64,000 nt of DNA, taken from the NCBI RefSeq assembly GCF_958431955.1, contig NZ_CAUASN010000005.1:1-64000 (forward strand), read 5' to 3'. Under the pieces are notes generated by a model. The model ran no database searches. It saw nothing but the letters and a program-made list of their open reading frames with translations, and was not told the DNA's origin. This stretch comes from an uncultured Adlercreutzia sp. (GTDB lineage: Bacteria > Actinomycetota > Coriobacteriia > Coriobacteriales > Eggerthellaceae). This document shows positions 24,650 to 31,501 of the stretch, piece by piece. Made by a program: the position numbers and the translations under genes. Each line of letters begins with the position of its first letter. Positions within the stretch are counted from its first letter, which is position 1.

Positions 24650-26197
24650 CTAGAAGTGCGACTCGCTCGTGGCGGCGTTATCGCGGCCGATGAGGTTGTG
24701 CTCGAAGCGCCAAGCGGCCTTCAAGTTGTAGTCGTCCTCTAGCAGATGCGGCAGCGGCGCGATCTCGTCGTCGGGACGCTTCACCAGCTTGCGGGCCTTC
24801 TGCGGACACACGTAGGCGCACTGGCCGCAGCGCCGGCAGAGGTGGTCGGTCACCTGGGGCGAGCCGCCCATGCCGTCCATGGTGATAGCCTGCATGGGGC
24901 AGCGGCCGGCGCAGGTGCCGCAGGTGATGCACTTGGTGAAATCCACTTCCAGCTCGTAGTGCGAGCGGTGGTTGAAGGCGATGGACTGCTCCTGCAGCTC
25001 CTCCCAGCCGCCGAGTACGGTCGCTCCGGCTTCCCACTGGGCCGTGATGCCGCAGACCTTCGGGTTGCACATGCAGGCCCAGGCATGCTCCTTGCCGTAG
25101 AGGCAGTGCAGGATGCAGCCCTCGTCGCGTGACTTCTGCACGATTTCCAGGGCTTCCTCCTGCGTGATGCGGCGCCCGAGGCCGAGCGACACCAGGTACT
25201 CGGCGTCGTCGCCCAAAGCCAGGCAGGTCTCGATGCGGTCGCCGTTGTTGTCGCGGTAGTCGCTGAACTCGCCCGAGCAGAAGTCCTTGAAGGTGGGGAA
25301 GGACTCGCCGTTCTCGTGGCACTGGAACACGTAGGCCTCGTAGCGGCAGGAGCAGGGCTGCACGGCGATGTACTCATGGTCGCGGATAACCTGGTCGAAG
25401 TCGTCGTAGGCCAGCATCTCGCTCTCCTCCGACACCACCTCTTTGTTCAGCGGCACCGACATGAACACCGGCGTGCCGGAAAGGGCATGGTCCTCGGCCA
25501 AGCCAGCGCTGCCGAGGAGCGGCCACACGAAGCTCTCCGGATCGGCGTAGTACTCATCGCAGTAGGTGTAGGTGTTCACGCCCTCGGCGAAGCCGGGGAT
25601 GTTGTAGGCGCGGCCCTCGTTGGTGGTGCGGAAGGGCAGGTAGGTGTTCGCGCTGAAGAACTCGCAAAGCTCCTTGCACTCCTCATAGGTGCGCTCGATG
25701 CCCTCCTGCTGGCACTTGTGGTAGTACTCGTTTACGGTGAAGTCCTTGCCCCAGGGCATCTCGAGGTAGGCTTCCGCCTGCTCTTCGGTGAAGGTGTCCA
25801 TCATGCGGACGAACATCTCCTTGTTCAGCCCCTCGCCGCAGCCGAAGCCGTGGGTGTGGATGAGCGCGCGCATCTTCACGTAGGGGGCGGGCACGACCGT
25901 GCCGTCGTCGGCGACGAACTCGGTCTGGGAATCCACGTAGGCCTTGCGACGGCGGTTCAGCTCCTCAAGGGGCATGGTGGAGGCGCCCAGTGCGGCGATC
26001 TCGGGCGGCGTGCCCTTCCACACGGTGCCGTCGGACAGGACGACCTCCTCGCCCTCGGGCAGCGTGGTATTGGGCAGGGGGTTCTCCTCGGCGCCGGCCA
26101 TGCGCGGCGCGCATCCGGCCATAGCCCCCATGGCCCCGGCAGCGCCCATCAGGCCCGCGGCGCTCAGGAAATGCCTGCGCGAAATGTTTCCCATCAT
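24650..26197 (-). CDS. Tat-exported 4Fe-4S lipoprotein
   Basis: A 515-residue protein with a Tat motif (S-R7-R8-H-F-L) and lipobox ending at Cys29 (AGC), so it is probably exported folded and lipid-anchored. The C-terminus has a bacterial two-cluster ferredoxin: C423, C426, C429, C433 and C454, C457, C460, C464. Upstream lies a separate cysteine set: PCSCR (C282, C284), C325, C361, C365, C375, C377 and C382, with GRRITQEEA between. This resembles the cysteine-rich module found before ferredoxin domains in some anaerobe electron-transfer proteins and may hold a further cluster. GGAGG is six bases before the start. It is transcribed alone; the partner is unknown. It is not a reductive dehalogenase by motif. 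Confidence 0.8.
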   Translation of the reverse strand: MMGNISRRHFLSAAGLMGAAGAMGAMAGCAPRMAGAEENPLPNTTLPEGEEVVLSDGTVWKGTPPEIAALGASTMPLEELNRRRKAYVDSQTEFVADDGTVVPAPYVKMRALIHTHGFGCGEGLNKEMFVRMMDTFTEEQAEAYLEMPWGKDFTVNEYYHKCQQEGIERTYEECKELCEFFSANTYLPFRTTNEGRAYNIPGFAEGVNTYTYCDEYYADPESFVWPLLGSAGLAEDHALSGTPVFMSVPLNKEVVSEESEMLAYDDFDQVIRDHEYIAVQPCSCRYEAYVFQCHENGESFPTFKDFCSGEFSDYRDNNGDRIETCLALGDDAEYLVSLGLGRRITQEEALEIVQKSRDEGCILHCLYGKEHAWACMCNPKVCGITAQWEAGATVLGGWEELQEQSIAFNHRSHYELEVDFTKCITCGTCAGRCPMQAITMDGMGGSPQVTDHLCRRCGQCAYVCPQKARKLVKRPDDEIAPLPHLLEDDYNLKAAWRFEHNLIGRDNAATSESHF

Positions 26198-26404
26198 AAT
26201 GCTCCTCCGTCCCTTCCGCCGTTACATCGGCTGCTGTTAGGTGCCAAACGAAATATGATTGGCTGACACAGCTATTGTAGGATCGGGAAAACCGTGCGGA
26301 AGAGGGGTCTCGTTGGCATTATCGGCACCGCCGATTCACAAAAGGGAGGACCTGCGTTCGGGAAACGGAATCAGCGGGTTCGGGGAAATGGAACAAGGTG
26401 ATGA

Positions 26405-27334
26405 TCAGGCCTTATGAGTGCTTTCCTGCAGGGTGCGGGCGAGTTCGAGATACTCGAGCTGAAGGGGGCTGAGGGAGCCCGGGTGGTACAGGATGTAGCC
26501 GTCGGCGACGATGTCCTCCTCGAAGGGCATGAAAGGGTAGCCCGGCAGGCGGAAATCACCCGGTGCGCCGTCGATGGGCACGATCCATTGGACGTACTCG
26601 TCCCGCACCCCGTCGAGGAAGGCCTCGTCGTTGCGCAGGATGCGCTTGTACAGCACGCGAACCGGCGCGCCGTATTTCTCGAGGACCTGCGCGACGCCCT
26701 CGGCGACGATGGACGCGACGGGATTGAGCCCCGATATGACCGTCGCCCGATGCAGGTCGGCTCGCGTGAGCGCGGACTTCGCCGCGTTGGGGTGGTCGGG
26801 GGTGCAGGCGAAGACGCAGCGGTAGGGGCCGACGGGGATCCACGATACCTCCGGTGGCACAGCTTCCTCGATGGTAAGGCCGCCGCCCCGCACGAGGAAG
26901 ATGGCCGAGGCGTCGCTGAGGCCCTCGGTCAGCACCTCCACGGGGTCGGCGGCGTCGTAGCTGTTGGGGCTCAGAATGATCTTCATGCCCGGGTGGCGCT
27001 CAGCGAACAGGGGCTCGGCGGCCGCCAGGGGCGGTTGGCACACGTCGAATTCCGGGAAGCTCAGGCGCAGGGCCTTCTCGGTGCTGGAGGCGCAGTCGCG
27101 CAGCATCTCGCCGTATTCGAAGAGGATCTTCTGCGCATGATCGAGGGCCGTTTCGCCCTCGCGGGTCAGAGTGAAGCCGCCCTCGCGCGAGAACAGCTCG
27201 CAGCCCACCTCCTTTTCCAGGGCCGCCAAATGCTGGCTCAAGGTGGAAGGAGACATGTGCAGGGCCCGGGCAGCGGTGGTGAGTTTCGTGTAGCTGGCCA
27301 GCCCCACGAACTCCTTCAGGTACGACATTCTCAT
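26405..27334 (-). CDS. LysR family transcriptional regulator
   Basis: A 309-residue LysR-type regulator. The N-terminal helix-turn-helix reads FVGLASYTKLTTAARALHMSP then STLSQHLAALEKE, and a full effector domain follows. GGGG lies about ten bases before the ATG at 27334, and a second ATG is three codons in. It sits downstream of hypA and about 207 bases upstream of the iron-sulfur lipoprotein gene on the same strand, so it may control that gene. It is not divergent from any target, which is unusual for the family. The effector is unknown. Confidence 0.88.
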   Translation of the reverse strand: MRMSYLKEFVGLASYTKLTTAARALHMSPSTLSQHLAALEKEVGCELFSREGGFTLTREGETALDHAQKILFEYGEMLRDCASSTEKALRLSFPEFDVCQPPLAAAEPLFAERHPGMKIILSPNSYDAADPVEVLTEGLSDASAIFLVRGGGLTIEEAVPPEVSWIPVGPYRCVFACTPDHPNAAKSALTRADLHRATVISGLNPVASIVAEGVAQVLEKYGAPVRVLYKRILRNDEAFLDGVRDEYVQWIVPIDGAPGDFRLPGYPFMPFEEDIVADGYILYHPGSLSPLQLEYLELARTLQESTHKA

Positions 27335-27442
27335 GGCGAGGATCCCCTTTCCCCTGCGGTTGCAATCACATTAAAGCAGCAATGGCGCCGACCTGCAAAT
27401 GGGAAGTTCGACGAGGGGATGGGCCAAAGCATTGCGGAGGGG

Positions 27443-27820
27443 CTAGGCCGAGAGCGGAGCAGCTTGGCGGCTCACGAGGATGTTGTCGACCATGAACTCC
27501 ATGCCCGAGAAAAGCCGGTAGTCTTTCGCAGCACCGCACTGGGGGCAGACCCAGGTGGCATCGTCGCGCACGTTGATGGGGAACACTTCGCCGCACTGGT
27601 TGCAGCGCACCGTGTAGGGGATGCGGTGGATCACGAGCTTCGCGTGCTCGGCCACGGTGCCGCGGGCCACAAATGAGAACAGGCCTCCCATGTAGTCCTC
27701 GATGACGTCGCGTCCTTCGCCGATAGTGAGGTGCACGGCGGTCACCTCGGTCACATCGGTTCCCTTCACCTGGTCGAGCACCAGGTTAACCACCTGGTGC
27801 ACCAAGGCCATCTCGTGCAT
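27443..27820 (-). CDS. hypA: Hydrogenase nickel metallochaperone HypA
   Basis: A 125-residue HypA. It starts with the nickel-binding MHEMALV sequence (His2, Glu3) and carries the structural zinc site as two CxxC pairs (RCNQCG and VCPQCG). HypA delivers nickel to NiFe hydrogenase, and sometimes urease, precursors. GAGAGGAG is six bases before the ATG, and the in-frame extension to 28006 is rejected. HypB and the other hyp genes are not in the window, so this is an orphan copy. It is transcribed away from the repeat-rich gap. Confidence 0.93.
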   Translation of the reverse strand: MHEMALVHQVVNLVLDQVKGTDVTEVTAVHLTIGEGRDVIEDYMGGLFSFVARGTVAEHAKLVIHRIPYTVRCNQCGEVFPINVRDDATWVCPQCGAAKDYRLFSGMEFMVDNILVSRQAAPLSA

Positions 27821-28080
27821 AGCCGGCTCCTCTCCGATTGGCGAACGCTTACGTGCGGGCTCGGGTGCCGCGCTGACGACCTGCAGCCGCCGATGTCTCG
27901 CCCTGGCGGAAAGCCGGCGGCTGAAGGGGTTGGCCACGGCCGGCAAAGAGGCGGCATCGTCGCCCGCTGCCAGTATATCGCCCGCACTCGGCGGCTTCAG
28001 ACGCATCTCGTTCGGGATTGCGAGAGCCCCGGTTCGCCCTTTCGGAACGACGGGGTCGAGCGGTCTTGCAGGCGACTGCG
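27821..28080. other. Gene-free part of the hypA-leuS gap, no feature seen
   Basis: The first 260 bases of the 986-bp gap between hypA and leuS show no credible gene, hairpin or promoter beyond the hypA upstream region. The rest of the gap holds a paired direct repeat, the palindromic element copy C, a 21-bp tandem repeat and the leuS promoter, listed separately. Confidence 0.5.
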
Positions 28081-28135
28081 CTTTCCGCAGTGCTACTGCG
28101 GTGTAGGGTCTGCTTTCCGCAGTGCTACTGCGGTG
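28081..28135. repeat. Two identical 23-bp hairpin repeats
   Basis: A 23-bp sequence at 28081-28103 is repeated without mismatch at 28113-28135, a 32-bp period. Each copy contains CCGCAGT-GCT-ACTGCGG, a perfect 7-bp hairpin with a 3-base loop. Possible uses are protein binding or tandem RNA hairpins. Confidence 0.8.
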
Positions 28136-28219
28136 CGGAAGAGGTGCTTTCTCGGGGCGCTGCTGCGGCGGGGCTGCTTTTGCGGGCGGGGATGCTCGCA
28201 GATCAAAAAAACGCGCGAA

Positions 28220-28375
28220 TTGGCTTGGAAATCACGGTTTTGTTACCGGAAAACGCCGGAAACGGCCCGAAAAGCGCCGGATGTATTACCGGGGAGGACG
28301 TTTTGCCTGATGACGTATTACCAAACGCGTGAAGGAATCGCCCCCCTGGTAACAAAACCGTGATTTCCAAGCCAA
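28220..28375. repeat. Dispersed palindromic element, copy C (perfect arms)
   Basis: A 156-bp element with 28-bp arms (28220-28247 and 28348-28375) that are perfect inverted repeats; the left arm starts TTGGCTTGGAAATCACGG and ends TTTTGTTACC. Internal boxes GTATTACC at 28283-28290 and 28315-28322 are direct repeats 32 bases apart. Read on the minus strand, its centre aligns with copy B (GGTAATAC, ATCAGG, a short run of A, TAATAC). It is the best-preserved copy in the window. Confidence 0.85.
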
Positions 28376-28413
28376 AAGAGAGGAAAAAAAGTTCCCGGCC
28401 TTTCGAGCGCTGG

Positions 28414-28455
28414 CGAGGAACGCCGGGTGCTCGACGAGGAACGCCGGGTGCTCGA
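28414..28455. repeat. 21-bp tandem repeat, two perfect units
   Basis: A 21-bp unit beginning CGAGGAACGCCGGGTG occurs twice back to back (28414-28434 and 28435-28455). A decayed third unit follows, and then scattered GAGGAGCGC-like pieces up to about 28600. No gene is supported here. Confidence 0.7.
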
Positions 28456-28684
28456 CGAGGAGTGCTGGGGCACGGCGGCAAACGGCGGGGCGAGGAGTAG
28501 CGGCAGGCGGCGAAGCGCGTGGGGGTCGCTGACGAGGAGCGCCAGAGGGCGGCGAGGAGCGCACGGGAGGCAAGGAGCTCGACGCGCTCCGAGAAATACG
28601 GGGTACTGACAGGCTGTGGGCCTCTGCTCCCCGTGCGGGGTGCACGGTGGCGGGCGCGCGCCTTCCTTTGGGGGAAATCACGGC

Positions 28685-28690
28685 TATAAT
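28685..28690 (+). promoter_or_regulatory. leuS -10 box
   Basis: TATAAT followed by GGGG, 117 bases before the leuS start. The -35 region is poor. The long leader has room for leader-level control, but I see no clear T-box or attenuator. Confidence 0.5.
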
Positions 28691-28806
28691 GGGGCAATCA
28701 ATTCGCGGTCGGGAGCGGGCGACGGGCGCGGTCGGTGCGGGGGCACGGGCCGTTGCGGGCGTCTGCGGGTCCGGCCGAGCAAGCCGCGAGCATTCGAGGG
28801 AGTGCC

Positions 28807-31380
28807 ATGAAAGCCTACAATCCCCATGAGATCGAGCCGCGCCTCCAGCTTGCCTGGGAGGAAGCGGGCCTGTTTTGCGTGCCGGAGAACTCCGACGCGC
28901 CGAAGAAGTACGTGCTGGAGATGTTCCCGTACCCCTCGGGCGACATGCACATGGGCCATGCCAGCAATTACACCTACGGCGATGTGGCCGCCCGCTACGC
29001 GAAGATGCAGGGCTTCGACGTGCTGCATCCCATGGGCTGGGACGCCTTCGGGCTGCCCGCCGAGAACGCTGCGGTGAAGCACCACAGCCATCCGGCTCTG
29101 TGGACCTACGAGAACATCGAGACCCAGCGCAAGAGCTTCACGCGCATGGGCTTCTCCTACGACTGGGACCGCAAGGTGGTGGCGTGCGACCCCGAGTACT
29201 ACCGCTGGGGCCAGTGGATCTTCCTGAAGTTCTGGGAGCGCGGCCTGGTGGAGCGTCGCAACAGCCCGGTGAACTGGTGCCCGAGCTGTGCGACGGTGCT
29301 CGCCAACGAGCAGGTCATCGAGGGGAAGTGCTGGCGGTGCGACTCCGAGGTGGAGAAGCGCGATCTGACCCAGTGGTACTACAAGATCACCGACTACGCC
29401 CAGGAGCTGCTGGACGACCTGGATCAGCTCACCGGCTGGCCCGAACGCGTGAAGCAGCAGCAGGCCAACTGGATCGGCCGTTCCGACGGCGCCAATGTGG
29501 ACTTCATCCTGTGCGACGAGGCGGGTAACGCGCCGGCCGAGCCGACTGAAGACGACATCATCACCGTGTTCACCACCCGCGCCGACACGCTCTTCGGCTG
29601 CAGCTTCTTCTTGCTGGCGCCCGAGAGCAAGCTGGTGCCCCAGCTGGTGGCCGGCACGGAATACGAGCAGCCCGTTATGGAGCTCGTGGAGGCTGCCAAG
29701 AAGGTGAGCGCTGTGGAGCGCGCCCAGGGCGAGCGCGAGAAGCACGGCGCGTTCACGGGCCGCTACGTGGTGAACCCCATCAACGGCGAGAAGGTGCCCG
29801 TGTGGGTGGGCGACTACATCGTGGCCGACTATGGCACCGGCGCTGTGATGGCCGTGCCCTGCGGCGACCAACGCGACTTCGAATTCGCGCGCAAGTACGA
29901 CCTGCCCATCATCCCCATTATCCTTTCCGAAGACGACCCGCTGTTCCCGCAGCTGAAGGACGAGCAGAACCGCGTGGTGACCGAGGTGGACTGGCCCGAG
30001 GCCTACAACGCCGAGGGCATGCTCGTGCAGAGCGGCCCCTACACCGGCATGACCGGCGGCAAGCACTCCGAGGGCGAGGGCGCCGTGGTGGCCGCGCTCG
30101 AGGAGATGGGCCGCGGCCGGCGCACCGTGGAGTTCCGCCTGCGCGACTGGCTCATCTCCCGCCAGCGCTACTGGGGCAACCCCATTCCCGCCATCCACTG
30201 TGAGAAATGCGGCGTGGTGCCGGTGCCCGAGGAGGATCTGCCCGTGCGCCTGCCTGAGGACATCGACCTGGCCGCCGGCGAGACGCTCGCCACTCACGCG
30301 GGCTTCGCCGAGTGCACCTGCCCGGTGTGCGGCGTGCCAGCCCGTCGCGAGACCGATACCATGGACACCTTCACGTGCTCCAGCTGGTACTACATGCGCT
30401 ACACCGACCCGCACAACGAGCACGGCCCCTTCGACCCCGCGAAGGCCAACAGCTGGATGCCCGTGGATCAGTACATCGGCGGCATCGAGCACGCCATCTT
30501 GCATCTGCTGTACAGCCGCTTCTTCACGAAGGTGCTGCGCGACATGGGCATGCTCGATTTCGACGAGCCCTTCACGAACCTGCTGTGCCAGGGCATGGTG
30601 CTCGACGCCCATGGCGATGTGATGAGCAAGTCGAAGGGCAACGTGGTCTCGCCCGAGGCGGTCATCGCCGAGTACGGGGCCGACGCCGTGCGCGCCTACA
30701 TCCTGTTCTTGGGGCCGCCCGAGAAGGAGAAGCTGTGGAACGACGACGGCCTGCCGGGCATGTACAAGTTCCTGAACCGCGTGTGGCGCCAGGTGCACGA
30801 CTTGGTGGGGAAGGCCGATGACGAGACGCTCTTCCAGCAGAAGCCGGCCGACGAGGCGGCCGTGGCCGCGGCGAAGAAGCTCGTGCGCGAGCGTCATCGC
30901 GTGGTGCAGAAGGTGAGCGCCGACATCGAGCGCAACAACTTCAACACCGCGCTCGCCGCCATCATGGAGCTGTCGAATGCCACCGGCGAGTACCTGCGCG
31001 CCTTCAGCCCCGCCGACCGCGCGGCTTGCGAGGACCATCGCGCGCTCGATGCCGAGGTGGCCGAGGTGCTCGTGAAGCTGCTCGCCCCCTTCACGCCGCA
31101 CATGGCCGACGAGCTGTGGCAGCAGGCGCTCGGGCGCGAGGGTTTCGTCTACGACGAGAGCTGGCCTGCGTTCGACCCCGAGCAGGCAAAGGCCGACGAG
31201 GTGGAGCTGGCCGTGCAGATCTGCGGCAAGGTGAAGGCCCGCATTATGGTGGCCGCCGACGCTCCCGAGGCCGACGTGCTCGCCGCCGCCCGCGAGGCCG
31301 TGGCCGCCGCCATCGAGGGCAAGCAGGTGAAGAAGGAAGTCTACGTGCCCGGCCGCCTGGTGAACATCGTGGCGGTTTAG
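28807..31380 (+). CDS. leuS: Leucyl-tRNA synthetase
   Basis: An 857-residue class I leucyl-tRNA synthetase, which charges tRNA-Leu. The HIGH box is HMGH within PYPSGDMHMGHASN (about residues 41-54), and the KMSKS loop is MSKSKGN (about 606-612). Between them are a zinc-type CPSC...CWRC pair and the CP1 editing domain, with GTGAVMAVPCGDQRD for the post-transfer editing pocket. The C-terminal anticodon-binding region is complete. The length is normal. The ATG at 28807 has GAGGGAG four bases upstream. It is a single-gene unit with its own promoter and terminator. Confidence 0.97.
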   Translation: MKAYNPHEIEPRLQLAWEEAGLFCVPENSDAPKKYVLEMFPYPSGDMHMGHASNYTYGDVAARYAKMQGFDVLHPMGWDAFGLPAENAAVKHHSHPALWTYENIETQRKSFTRMGFSYDWDRKVVACDPEYYRWGQWIFLKFWERGLVERRNSPVNWCPSCATVLANEQVIEGKCWRCDSEVEKRDLTQWYYKITDYAQELLDDLDQLTGWPERVKQQQANWIGRSDGANVDFILCDEAGNAPAEPTEDDIITVFTTRADTLFGCSFFLLAPESKLVPQLVAGTEYEQPVMELVEAAKKVSAVERAQGEREKHGAFTGRYVVNPINGEKVPVWVGDYIVADYGTGAVMAVPCGDQRDFEFARKYDLPIIPIILSEDDPLFPQLKDEQNRVVTEVDWPEAYNAEGMLVQSGPYTGMTGGKHSEGEGAVVAALEEMGRGRRTVEFRLRDWLISRQRYWGNPIPAIHCEKCGVVPVPEEDLPVRLPEDIDLAAGETLATHAGFAECTCPVCGVPARRETDTMDTFTCSSWYYMRYTDPHNEHGPFDPAKANSWMPVDQYIGGIEHAILHLLYSRFFTKVLRDMGMLDFDEPFTNLLCQGMVLDAHGDVMSKSKGNVVSPEAVIAEYGADAVRAYILFLGPPEKEKLWNDDGLPGMYKFLNRVWRQVHDLVGKADDETLFQQKPADEAAVAAAKKLVRERHRVVQKVSADIERNNFNTALAAIMELSNATGEYLRAFSPADRAACEDHRALDAEVAEVLVKLLAPFTPHMADELWQQALGREGFVYDESWPAFDPEQAKADEVELAVQICGKVKARIMVAADAPEADVLAAAREAVAAAIEGKQVKKEVYVPGRLVNIVAV

Positions 31381-31408
31381 GCGCCGCTACCGTTCGAGCA
31401 GCCCAGGG

Positions 31409-31446
31409 GAAGGCGCCCGCGATGCACAGCACGCGGGCGCCTTCTT
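31409..31446 (+). terminator. Hairpin after leuS
   Basis: A 13-bp perfect stem (31409-31421 with 31432-31444, 10-base loop) followed only by TT. A likely terminator of leuS despite the short T tract. Confidence 0.65.
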
Positions 31447-31501
31447 GCGCAGTGGCTTTTTGCCGAGCGAGAGCTCCGGGATCGGCGCGGCATCAGCCAG
31501 A

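Noticed and set aside
24650..26197. Reductive dehalogenase reading of the Tat iron-sulfur protein
   Set aside because: It has the Tat signal and two ferredoxin clusters but no cobalamin-binding region typical of RdhA, and a different cysteine pattern in the middle.
28081..28600. Possible CRISPR-like array from the repeats before leuS
   Set aside because: Only two copies of each repeat, of different lengths and with no spacer regularity beyond one interval; no cas genes.
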